Shown here in pieces: positions 48,491-60,136 of a stretch of DNA of 64,000 nt (its first letter is position 1; every line of letters starts with the position of its first letter). This stretch comes from Prostheceraeus crozeri (lineage: Eukaryota; Platyhelminthes; Polycladida; Euryleptidae). A program made the position numbers and the translations under genes. Where the stretch lies: assembly GCA_907163375.1 (NCBI GenBank), contig CAJQUW010011017.1, positions 496,001 through 560,000 on the forward strand. Direction: 5' to 3'. The notes beneath the pieces were generated by a model, which did no database searches, was not told where the DNA came from, and saw only the letters and a program-made list of their open reading frames with translations.

Positions 48491-50136
48491 TGAAAACATA
48501 CGAGTACACACAACGATCTCGACAGACATGGAAGCTGAACATTGATTGTATATAAGTGTAAGCGCAAAGTATTCAGAGAACTTAGTTGAATTATGTAATT
48601 TTCCAACATTAATAATGCTGAACATACGCTTGCAACATTTTGAGTTAATAGAATATGGTGATCGTCTAGCAACATCAGGCTATTATGATAACTCGTGATA
48701 ACTAATCACTGACGAGTTAATAAAATTTTCGACTCAAAAATAAAATAGTCAACAAAGGAAAACTGATAAAACTACAAAATGTTGCTCTTGAGAAAACGTC
48801 TGAAAATACACGTACAATATTTAGAAAATGCTAAACTATAAATCAATAGTGAGAAGACATTTACCAATTATTTTGATATTAAAATCTCCTCGCTGAATCA
48901 GTTGTTAACAAAGACAAGAGACACATCAATTAGTTGCTTGCCAATAATAATCAAAATAGCAATATCCTAAAACTGTTACTGCTGATAACTGAGATTGATT
49001 TCAAGAATGTCAATTTATCTAGGGTGTCATCGCTCGAAGTAGTCAATAATTAGCTGTACATTATGCAGCATTATGAATGCGAGCAAAGGATTGATGATTT
49101 TAAGCGATCAATCGTGTCGCACCTCTATGAATACAGTGATGATATAGGCCTACATGTACGCATATTTCCTCTTTTACCTTGTTTGTTAATTTCCATCTGA
49201 ACCGTCTTTTCGAGTGAGAACATTTGGATAAATTATATTCTTATCGATGGTTTCAAGATGTCACAAAACAGTGATGACACTGGTTTGTCAACGCTTCAGC
49301 AACCTTGTGTGTAGTTGGCTAACCCCGTCGGCCTGCAGTTGGCACTAGTACTACTTCAATGATAGCGTTCGTCAACGGATTGTCAGCTCACAGCTTATCG
49401 CCTATCTTTGCATTCCTTTACTTAAATTGAATAGATCAGGAATAGATTAATACATTTACATGCGGTTGTTAGCAGCCATGTGCAGCAGTCATTGATATTT
49501 TGAGAGTCGATGCTTTGCCAACCGTCACGATTGACCTAACGAATGAGTTGCTTCATGTAGTTATAGAAATTGATCGATATGTATAGAAATAAATCGTGTC
49601 CACTATTTTGTGCTGATCTCAGAGAGCAGCAGACAGAAACTGTGTCATGTGGTTGCAAAGCATGTTGCAAGACTTGCATTTCAATGCCAGTCGCTCTTGT
49701 AGAAACTTGCAATGTGAAAAAGAAGCATAAACAATCATGCTAAGCCCGAAGGTGTACCAGTGATCACTCATGCACCAGTCATGGAGTCGTCTGAGATGTT
49801 GCATACACGTGAAACTAAGCTCATGCTTATTGCTACTTGCAAAGCCATATTACATGTAATTATTGCATGCAACAAGTGTGGACAGTATTGCTGAGTTTAA
49901 ATAAACTGTGAATCTTTGAACTCCACGGATACTGTTGGTGAAAACGTGAAGTTAGACATGTCTTGCAGTCTTTTATATAATCATAATAATATTCATTTGC
50001 TGAAAATTCATTACATGTGCATTTATCTACACAGAATCAAATTACAGCAAATTTGAAGCCCTGAATGGGCAGAACTAATCGTGCATTTCATGCTTCAAAA
50101 GAAACATAAATGACGCTTGAGTGTCGATACATGTAG

Positions 50137-50640
50137 TCACCAAATATCTTTGCGTTGCAAATAAGAAGTTACTGATTTCTTGAATTCATTTAGAGTTTTA
50201 TCATTCACTTCATCGGCAGATAGTTCATTCCAGTGATTGATCACTTCCACGGTGAAAAAGTACTTTCGATGCATGTGTTTCGCTGTTGGTACGAGTAGTC
50301 TTAGATGATTGCCACAACTAGGTATTTGCGAAATATGAAAGAAATGAGATGGATCAAGGATAGTCATGCAATTTAATAATTTGAACAGAAAATGCAACTT
50401 GTAGCGGGTCCTTCTTGCAGATAACGAAATGAGGCCAAGACTGCGATAGTCAAGATCACGAAGACTTGGAAATGGTCGTGTAAATCGTTTTTTAACTTTC
50501 TCAATTTGACCAATTGTTTCTTTACGATACGGACACCATATGATACAGCTATATTCAAGTATAGGGCGCACGTATAGTTATATCTCTTACAGTTAGCTAT
50601 AATTCTCTTGTATCCTTCATTAATTACCACTATTTTACTT
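50137..50640 (-). mobile_element. LINE reverse transcriptase C-terminal fragment (antisense)
   Basis: The minus-strand frame encodes RPILEYSCIIWCPYRKETI, then IEKVKKRFTR, SLRDLDYRSLGLISLSARR and a tail ending NEFKKSVTSYLQR. This is the highly characteristic thumb and C-terminus of CR1/Jockey/I-type non-LTR reverse transcriptases (RP.LEY...W.P......IE.VQ...TR...L.YR.RL..L.L..RR). Homologous sequence continues in another frame to about 50640, so the copy carries at least one frameshift. The catalytic domain is missing, consistent with 5' truncation. No poly(A) tail is evident at the 3' end near 50137. It is a different family from 43160-43740. Confidence 0.85.
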
Positions 50641-52199
50641 CAAAATCGTAGAAAATGCTAATTTTCCGGAATGCAACCAAGCGAGAACTTGAGTGTTCAT
50701 AAAATGACTTGATGAATAGCAACCCTTGATAGGTTTAGCTTCGTATACTTGTTTATGCTGTGAAACGTGTAAATGAGACGGAAAATCTTGTTATCATTGA
50801 TCATAGATAACAGTGTATCTATTTCGTTAGAAGCAAATTTATCACAAGATAACACTGTAACAAGGGACATGATTACTTCAGGGATAAACATTCCAAAGCC
50901 GGAACTTGAGTAAGCACAATCAAGGTCATTGTCAACACGATCTCAGGAATGCACAGGAGTAGAGAAAGGATTATCATTTTTAAGGTTATCCTTTCCAGCA
51001 GGCATTCATTTACATTCTCAAAAGTCTTTTGTAGCCATTTCTTGATTAATTGAATTTGTTGATGTATTCTGAGTAAATTACATCAATAAACTAAATCCAG
51101 GATAATGCACGAACGAATGACACCTAATTGACGGAGTCTAAATGAAGATTCAGATGTAAAAATTTCGATTTGAAATGCGCTAGGAGGTAGGAGTTAATGA
51201 ACTGAAAATATCCATTCCATGACAATGCTAAATCTCGCACAGGAACCTATTAAAATATCGTCGGGGCCTAGCAGGATAGCGGCTCAGTGACTGTTGTTGA
51301 AAATGTTTATATCAACAGACAATGTGGTTATAACATCAACATTTTCCAGATCAATTTATTGACATATTTTCAACAATGATAGAAACCGTGTAACTACTGG
51401 TTTTTTGCAACATCACCTTAGTATCGATATCTTGGTTACATGGCTATAAATCATGGACTTCTAGATATCTAGCATATCTGTTATATATCTAGGAGTCCAT
51501 GCCACAAATACGTATAATATATGATAATAATATACTGTAATAATGACGTCTTGCAGCTTCAAACTGATTTTAAATAATATTTCTATGGTTAACGCGATAT
51601 CTATATTCAACATCAATGTTTGTAAACTTTAGTAAACAGAATTCATTGAGGAAAAAAGACAGACCTACAACTCTCCAAGAAGATGGATGTCCCAATGATC
51701 TGTCAGAACCTCGACATTCGAACATACATGTAAGACTAAAACATCAAATATAGCGAAGCAATGCCTCAAAACAGTGTACTGATTGGGCTGTCAAATTTGA
51801 AAAGTTTATTTGAAGCAAGATGTCCATGGCATCAACTTGTAGACAAAAACGAAAGGCACAGCTCAGCCCCAACGTTTTCGGCAATTCTTTCCAAGGATTA
51901 ACATGACAATGAATTTACAAATGGAAAATAAACAATGTTAAATGACTTCACCTACGTCACATACTTGACCAACACGATCTGCAGATGTCTAGAGCTGGCT
52001 ATTTGCATTTCGTCGTTAGCAGTTCGCAGTTAGTCGCTTGCAATTCAAAATATGAAATATGAGTACACAACGAACTCCGAACGACTTCAATCAACGATGC
52101 AGTTCGAAAACGTCAAACTTTGAATTGCAGACGACGAGCAATCGAAAGTCAAAGCTCAAATCAATAAGGTAGTCTTTTTGAGTGAAAAGTGAAGTTGTC
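50641..52199. other. Sequence with no recognised gene; one hairpin
   Basis: A hairpin at 51453-51500 pairs CATGGACTTCTAGATAT with ATATATCTAGGAGTCCATG around a short loop. Otherwise nothing could be supported. Confidence 0.5.
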
Positions 52200-52450
52200 T
52201 GGTCTCCATGGCACAGTGGTTAAGCGCTTGGCCTAGCGATCTTTCGGTACAGAGGTCGATCCCCGATAGTGTCATTGGAAGTTATCCGGAAGGGCATCCC
52301 GGCTAAAAGATCACAGCGTCCCCAGTAAGGGTAAGTAGTGACGTTAAACCATCATTTCTTCCATTTAAAGGCTTTCCCCGATTAATGAGCAAAGCATCCA
52401 GTCCCGCAGAGTAGTGCAGCCCCTAAACTACTTGGGAAACGTTGAGAGAC
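52200..52450 (+). repeat. tRNA-derived SINE, family C, longest copy
   Basis: Begins GGTCTCCATGGCACAGTGGT (A box) and continues TAAGCGCTTGGCCTAGCG, B-box-like GAGGTCGATCCCC, TCATTGGAAGTTATCCGGAA and AAAGATCACAGCGTCCCC. It ends with a body containing GTGACGTTAAACCATCATTT. The GACGTTAAA ending is seen in tRNA SINEs of many invertebrates as far as I recall. Matches the minus-strand copies at 39142-39346 and 56618-56775. Confidence 0.8.
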
Positions 52451-55400
52451 AAAGATGTGCATCTGCTGCTACAGAATAATCATTCGTCTGTGAAGACCAT
52501 GATTACTTCGGAAATTCTATGCATGATGTCTAAGAATAGACAGCTATGAAAGAATCCGGTAATGATTGCAATTCACATCTTTCTTACGTTTGTTATGAGA
52601 TCCACTCTATCCACTAACACGTTTCATAACTCAGTGATCAGTGGGGTGAAGCAGAAGTAATTTTCGACAGATTGGGAAAATATTTAGAATATCGTTAACA
52701 AGGAGTAATCAGTTCAACACGTTGCAATGAGGAGGAGAAATTATCAAGCAAACCCAAGGAAATTAATGAAGAAATCCGCTAATTCTTCCATTCTATTTTA
52801 CGTAAGATTTGTCTTTGAAGTTTGCTATTAGTTATTAACAAGACTTCCGATTAATTCTCAGTGAGCTGAGTCGTCAAACTTCACACAAGCTCAAACTCAC
52901 TTTATATTATTAATGATATTTTCTAGAGATAGATCAAACGAGGGATGTGTTTTATCAGACACATTCTGTGTAATTATCATCAATGAATAATTGAAAACCA
53001 TTAAGACACAAGGTTACCGCAATTAAGATGCATTTCTCCTGACTGATTCTTGAAAATCTCCGTGTGACAAAGTAAACGATATCAATTGCTCAAACAAGAA
53101 ACTACCACTGCCATTTTCTCTTAAATTATATTCATTTAAAAGACAAGACAGACTAAGTACTGAGGTTCGCAGACAAGCGAAAAGCCTCATGTTGAAAAGG
53201 TCTGAGAGACAGCATCGCTTGATAACAATCTAAAAGCAAGTTATATTTTCTCATTGTATGAGTCTATTACATATAAGAACATCCAGTCTGGGAAAACCGA
53301 ATAAATATACGACATGACATCCTTCAATTCTTTCATTTTCAAATTTGATGCACCAATCGTCTGTTACAGTGGAAAATAACTTTGTAGTAATGGTTGTCTG
53401 GGATGGAAATAACGTTCGAACAATTGCGACAAACCCACTTGTCCCAAAATTCTTTCTTACATGCTATTATTACATCAATCTACATACATGTACTACAAAC
53501 AGAATGAAAAGAGACTGCTCAGTGTAGATTAGAAAAATGTCCAGACTTGAACGATTTATGCTGAACAAACCAGCAAGTCGTAAATGTAGTATTTCACTAT
53601 ACAAAGACTCCAAATTAACTATTGATATCTAAAGTCAAGTTCAAATTGGTCAGGTCAGTAGACATTTTTCTACTGCTCAAAAGCAGCATTTATTGGCTAT
53701 TGTTTACGACTTGTTCTGCAATGTCCGACCGTGCATGACAATGAGGCATTGCTTAGCGGAAAATATAGTTATCTTACAACATAGTAGTCAAGTGCCAGCT
53801 TTGATGTGGCTATCTACGGCTGAAAGCAGATATCTAAGTCGTAAGCAATGTAACGATGGCATGGCTATGGTCTTGATGCGACGCGCACGCGCATTTGTTC
53901 AAAGCAATCTGCCATTGCATCACACATATCCATGCCGTAGTTCTCATTGTTGGTGCACTAACTGAGACGACATGAGCAGCATGTTAAAAGTAGCTTTATT
54001 GAATTGCTGCAGCAATTTTCTATGCTATAAATGCGTGCATCCAATTATTCAAACCCAAAATATATGCCCACAATATATGCAAACTTTTTTTAATGATGAC
54101 AACGGAATGAAATAATGCAAACACAGGAGACGATTCTGCAGCCCATCGGCTTGTTCTAGATTTTATAAGCCAGTCTTTGAGCGCGGCATGGTGGCTCTTT
54201 GAAAGATGAAACGCAGCAACGTCGAAGGCTGTCACGGAACTTAGCCTGTGGAGATTTTTCCTGACTTTATGAATAATATTTCAATCAAAAACAAGCAGAT
54301 ATGTGTATTCGTGGAGGCTCGTATCACAGACAGCTATCAGAAATGTTGACATTTTGATATTTGGTATTTGTGTATTTCTGCAACAGACGCAATTCTGTTT
54401 TGCAAAACAGAATACAAAAAGATATTACTATCATGTTTTGTCAGAAGATACGATGCTTAGCATTCACGTTTTTGTAAATTCCCATTTCTTAAAGAAAACC
54501 GCTTTGGCGGTCTTTCCTCAATGCTTCATTTATCAACCAGCATGTCATCAATCATCGTATCTACCATAACTTTATCATAGTGATTATTTTCGGATACAAT
54601 TTTTCTCTATCACCGATGAAAATGCCAATAAATGAATGTCTTATAAAAGCACGAGCGCCCTACGGAATGTTTAAGTGATGTAAGCTGAACGTTAGTAAAA
54701 TTTCTTCATATACATGCTAGACAATTCCTGCTACACACAGCAATTTACTAAATTTGCTATTGTTTCTTAGAATGATTGAGGAAATTTAATTTGTAGCAGC
54801 TCAGTCTATGTGAAGTTAGATACCAATCGATTGACAACAAACGATTTTAATGTGACCATCGCTAAACCAAAACTAACAACTTCATGCACGCGAGCTAAAT
54901 GGATAGTTATAATATTCCAATTGAAAAGAGTTTCACAACTTTAAGGCTTTGTGTTCAAAACAAAATAGAAACGCTGAATGATGTGATCCGAGCAAACACG
55001 CTGCCGTGTCCAGGTAATACGTTTGTTAGCGCAAGTGCACCCAACATGCTTTCATTTCTGTCTGAAACTCAATTTCACGTCAAATTCAATAAAAGTGTTT
55101 TCAACAATCAATTTTACACAATTTGAATAAATGTTTTTTGAACTAGAGCCGAAACCGTGAAGCGTAGCCTATATCAGAAGCATCAACGCGTTCCAGTGAG
55201 CGTCCACCGATCGCTTCCCAACTCTTTAATTAAGTGTGTATGTGTCTATTATTTTTCCACGATTTGCTAGCACCCTACCTTTTTCATTGCCAAGAAAACT
55301 AATTTTAAGATCTTGCTAGTTCCTTGTCAATTAACGAGATGGAGGGAAAATCGTGTGGAATACACAATAATCGCTCTCACTTCACAATAACGTCTTTTAT

Positions 55401-56617
55401 TCTTGAAGCATTTCTACTAATGCAATCTGCATGACACTTCGCACATAATTAGAAAATACACCACTCACCTACTAATAAGTTTTGTAACAGAGTCTTACAT
55501 GCTACAAAAAAAGTATATACCGGGCAGACACCCGCAAGCATCACACGAACGTATAGTTTAGATTAACTGATTAATTTTGATTTAACTGCTTGGATCCGTA
55601 CTAACGATCCTTTGAGTCTAGTGAACTGAAAATGTTCTTTACAAAGGAGAACAATGCTGGAAAGAGATTTCCAAAAGTACAATTGACAATTGAATTATTA
55701 GCAACGTGATTGTCGAGGTAAAAGTGCGTGAGGTCGCCCCAAAATCTAATTCAAAGCCTCAAAATTTATTGTATCAATTTGTCATCAAAATCGCAACTGG
55801 TTCTGCAAACATCTCCGTTATATATCACTTAATGTCAAGTGAAGAAGTGCAGAAACTGCGCATTGAACTTTGCTCGTATTTCAATTTTCTTGCACAGTCG
55901 CTGCTGCCTCAGTGAGACCGCAATTTGTTCCAAAAAGAGATTAGGACTGAGGCAGAACTACGCAATTCTCTTACTTCCTTAAGAGTTCATTGGAATTAAC
56001 TCGAAGCAGACAAAAAAGAAATGGCTTTTAATTTCCACAATAAGAAGCTCAACAGTCAACTCCTGTCTGCATGTCTGTAAGAATTCTTGAAGAGTATTCG
56101 AATGATAAGTGCTAGACAAATGCTTTTAAATTTTAAAAAAGTTGTTTTCATGGAATAAACGACGCACTGGAGTGTGAGAACTTTGTGATTTTTAATCAAT
56201 TTCAGATGACTATTTATGCGATTTATGTCTAGTATAATTCATACTAAGTTGATGAAGTTAAGAAGACTTGGTTGTTGTTGTTGTTCTTTGTCCTCGATCG
56301 TCACTGTCGTCACATACGATTGACCAGTCGGCCAATGTCCTGAAGGTTATGATGAGGAGTAAATTTGAGATGGACAATTAGCACAAGAAGTGAAACTTTC
56401 GCGCGTGTTCATTAAATACTGCCTTTAACATACTACTGACATGTCGTCTAAGTTAATTCCCTTTTTAAATAGAGTAATGTCGATGTAAAGAGATGTGAAC
56501 TAGGTTTGGTGATGTTTCCTACTAAAGGATGACAGTTACTCAAGCTGATTCCCATTTTTCAACTGAGGATGAAACTCAACATCTAATTTTTCGATTTGAA
56601 TGATTTAACATCACTGC
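52451..56617. other. Sequence with no recognised feature
   Basis: Only short open frames (up to 90 codons, at 53693-53965) without homology or splice support. Confidence 0.5.
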
Positions 56618-56775
56618 TTGGAGGGTGCTGACATAGTCAGACTTTAACCTAAAGCGTTGTGATCTTTTAACCCGGATGGCCTTCCTGACGACTTCCAATG
56701 GTACTTTCGGGGCTCGACCTCTGGACCAGAACATCACTAGGCCGAGCATTTAACCCCTGTGCCACGGAGACCACT
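56618..56775 (-). repeat. tRNA-derived SINE, family C, short copy
   Basis: The reverse complement starts GTGGTCTCCGTGGCACAGGG and runs through the B-box-like GAGGTCGAGCCCC to GTCTGACTATGTCAGCACCC, aligning with 39189-39346. The far body seen at 52300-52450 is absent. Confidence 0.75.
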
Positions 56776-58384
56776 TTATATGCGAATGTTGAAGTAATCA
56801 GTTCAATTGCATAAATAAATCACTGGATAATAAGGTGTCCACCATCTCTTACCATTGAGGGCGATCGTCCATTTGTTTTCTGGTTGGAAGACTAACTTCG
56901 CTTGTAAATCATCCAGACGATGTATCCGATTGTATGGATGGTCGCGACAAAAATGCGGCTTCAAGATGGACTTCGAGCCTGTACGAAAATAATGTGAAAA
57001 TATTAGAATACTATCACAGAATGACACTGAGAGAAGAATAGAATAATATCGGTGAAAATAGATGATTGCAATATTATATTTATGCTCGCATTACACAACT
57101 CAATAGAGGACTGCCCTCATCCAGACCGCAAGGAAGCATTTCCTGGCGAAAACTGATAGTCGGCACACATTGCTTCTGATATAGATGATTCTGACGATCA
57201 ATGGACTCTTTCCGACGTCATATTTTTGATCTGATCATCGTATCAGCGTGCATTTCATTATTTATTTCAATTTCATAGCATCTACTGCGCTGTGCAATAG
57301 TATTTCGTAAAACGAGGCTGAAGGATAAATACCATTTCAGTATTATTTAGTCCCATGTCAGTCCATCTTGCTGTTCAGTTTCCGACTTGTTACAGGAAGA
57401 TTCTTAACTCTCAACATGTGTGATATGGCTATTGAAAGCACTATTAGTATTTCACACATGATCCAAAATGTTGTTTTGGATATTATGAACGACAAAATAG
57501 AATCAGATCAAACTGTTTCAAGGCGTGCAAGTATGTATAAATTTACAAATACAACAATTACAGAAGCAACGCAATCATACAACAAAAAGAAAACGGCAAA
57601 AATTTCCATCAAGCAATGAACTTATCAGATTTTGATACAAATTTCAACAATGGCAGAAAATACTGTGATGAGAATGAACACTTTATGAAAAAATGATCAG
57701 ATTTACTACAGAAACGTATTCATTGGCAATTCACGTGTGTCAAAAGGTCGAAGTGCCACTACATCATGGCAATATCTCAACAGTAAGTGGTACTAACTTT
57801 CAAGCTTAAATTATCATTTTCCAGAAGAATACATACCGGTCCTCAAGTTCCAGGAAAAACCTAAGCTGACTTTGATATTCTTGATAAGGAAGAATAAGTC
57901 TATAATCAAAGAATAAAATAATACTTGCTTTATAATGTTTGTCATGACAGACCACAGAAAAATATAACATTTAAATGAGACTTTTCATCCGCTGAATATG
58001 CAATCCAAGAAAAACAATTACTAGGTCTTGAAGCTTAGCTCCTGACACTCGTTATCCAAGTTTTTCTAATCTTTCTACATAGTTTCAATTCTTCTGTATC
58101 ATGCTTCCACGACAGGCCCGATTTCTTTAATGTCATCATGGCAACAAGCTTATCACTGGAAATTGTCTATATGAAAATTGTCTTTATTGTGACCATGCTA
58201 TAAATTTCCACGATTTAATTTCTACATAAATGTCGGATATATTCAGATGAGACATGTGAAGCACAATTATGATGTGAAGACATCGAACACTACAATTATT
58301 AGCCACTTATCAGGAGCGTCAGCGTCCAGGATCAAATGTCACTCAATTCAAGGTCATTTCTTGAAGAAGTTTGTACCTGAGGGA
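56776..58384. other. Sequence with no recognised feature
   Basis: No supportable gene or repeat. Confidence 0.5.
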
Positions 58385-58735
58385 ACTTAGGTTACAAAAA
58401 GCAAGTGGGCGTCCTCTCAAGTCAACGAACAGAGTACACTTATTAACAGTTCGATCGAAGAAGGATACGGGAAGCTGGTGGAGAACAACATGAAGGCTGG
58501 TCCAGTCACAAAAACAAAAATCTCCAAAAATTCTCGATCGGCTGACCTTCTGAGTAAAGCACCGCAAGTGGATCGAGTAACTCAGCGGATCTGAATCCTA
58601 TAAACAATTGCCCGAATATCCTAAAGGTTAGCGCTGATTCCAAGAATCCGACTTAGTTGCAGAATTCTATAGAAGAGATCAAATCCGTTTGGATGAGCGA
58701 GGTTTGGTAAGACAATTGCGAATGACCTTGTGCTT
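58385..58735 (+). pseudogene. Tc1/mariner-family transposase relic, internally deleted
   Basis: Plus-strand frames carry pieces of a Tc1-like transposase in the right order. SGRPLKSTNRVHLLTVRSKK (from 58404) matches the GRP.K.T.R.DR..VR..KKD stretch between the two helix-turn-helix motifs. KLVENNMKAGPVTKTKISKN follows in a second frame. SADLNPINNCPNILK (58582-58626) matches the SPDLNPIENLWxxLK block before the last catalytic Glu. NSIEEIKSVW follows. The DDE core between them, normally about 150 residues, is gone, and at least two frame changes and a stop are present. About 350 bp remain of some 1 kb. Terminal repeats were not found. Confidence 0.5.
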
Positions 58736-59479
58736 CTATGACAAGAAGAATGTGAACAGTGTCAGATATCAAAGGATTCACAGAAGGAGTTAGTCAGCTG
58801 CAGTTTCTAAGTTTTGAAACTTTTGGATGAAGTTTTTTGAATTTCCAAATGTTAAAATACTTAGTAGTCAAAACTTGCTTTTCCATGAGGTGATGCATCC
58901 GGCCTTTAACATGCAACACATGACATATCCACAGCAAGTGCCAGTTGTCCCTCCATAGTAGAACAAAGTCAGATTGTGAGATTTCACTTGAGGTTTTATA
59001 AAATATCCGAGTCATTCTGCTTGTTTGACTCAAATGCATAAATTTACCATTATCAAACTTTGCGTGCTTGACATCTTGTTTTAAAAGTATCGCTTCGCTA
59101 CCGCGTGACTTTCGATTAGCATTTAAACAAGGAAGTTTGCAGTTTTGAAAATCAATGCCATGATTTTCTTGAGATAGCATAAATCATTACACCATTCTCT
59201 ACTCTAGTTGTTGTCGCCGTCACTTCGGTTCATAAAAATATTAATAGTCGTTCATGTTACTAAACAAACTTTGAAAATGATTGATCTTTTTCAGACGCTG
59301 TCAGGACAGTGTTCAACGTCTAATTTCAACTAAACTGAGACTCAGATATTTAATTGTGAAAAGGGCAACCATTTTCTAAAAGGTTACACTCGCTTTTATC
59401 AAGAAGTTTGTTAATCAGATGTGAGACAAATGTTCCAAATATGTACTTCATGAACAGCACCAAAAGATGCAAATGCATG
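58736..59479. other. Sequence with no recognised feature
   Basis: A 128-codon minus-strand frame (58794-59180) is the longest chance-like frame here. It has no domain I recognise and no flanking splice sites that I could confirm. Confidence 0.45.
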
Positions 59480-59935
59480 ACCTGGGCGACAATACTCGCA
59501 AGGGTCAATCCGTCAGGTCTAAGGTACTAGGTTCAAGACTGCCTGGTGAATTTCCGATTAATGCAAGGAAATCGGCGTGAGCGACAATACTCGAAGGGGT
59601 CAATCGCTCATGTTTATTTAATTTCATTGTTGTTAATTGCATTCACGACATGGTCTAAGATGTTTTGGTGGACAATCGATCCCCGCTACTTGCCGTACTA
59701 TGGGCGGTCACCATTGTGACGTGTTATTTATTCATTGATTATTATTGCTATGACAACTGATGTGTGGTGGTGAGGGTTTGATCCTGCCAATTGACAGAGT
59801 CGCGTAAGTGGCACTTAGCTCAGTTGGTTAGAATACAGGTCTAGTTAACCTAGGTCGTAGGTTCGAATCCTACCAGTCGCACATCTTTTGCATGGCAATT
59901 TGATCTATCGTTTATTTAATTTCATTGTTGTCAAT
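59480..59935 (+). repeat. Repeat cluster around a tRNA-like sequence
   Basis: GCGACAATACTCG(c/a)A(a/g)GGGTCAAT occurs twice (about 59486 and 59580). TTTATTTAATTTCATTGTTG occurs at about 59613 and 59913, bracketing the tRNA-like 59808-59882. A second B-box-like GGTTCAAGACT lies near 59531. Probably tandem or nested SINE copies. Confidence 0.5.
59808..59882 (+). pseudogene. tRNA-Thr(AGT)-like sequence, decayed
   Basis: The T arm is perfect (GTAGG TTCGAAT CCTAC). The anticodon arm is AGGT-CTAGTTA-ACCT, giving AGT, with an A box TTAGCTCAGTTGGTTA. The acceptor stem pairs at 5 of 7 positions (GTGGCAC with GTCGCAC) and the D stem is poor. At 75 nt it has tRNA length. The mispairs and the flanking direct repeats argue for a SINE head or pseudogene rather than a working tRNA. 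Confidence 0.5.
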
Positions 59936-60047
59936 GTGTAAGATACGAAGTTCCAGGCTATTTGATATCAGGCGCAAGATACAAAACATGGACAAGATAG
60001 ACCGCAATTTAGGGGTAGATGCCAATGACGCTGCCTTAAGGTCCATT

Positions 60048-60136
60048 TACACCGGACGAGCGGGGAGCGACGCGGTAGGTTCATTAGGGTTCTGAACAAA
60101 AATTCTGGGCGATGCGCCGCGCCACGTCCGGTGTGA
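60048..60136. repeat. GC-rich 89 bp inverted-repeat element
   Basis: ACACCGGACG at 60049-60058 is matched by CGTCCGGTGT at 60125-60134, with looser pairing of GAGCGACGCGG and GCGATGCGCCGC inside. It is far more GC-rich than the surroundings. A small MITE is the likeliest reading. Confidence 0.55.

Noticed and set aside
58794-59180. 128-codon minus-strand open frame
   Set aside because: The composition is unremarkable, with no membrane segment or motif and no confirmed splice borders. Kept only as a note.
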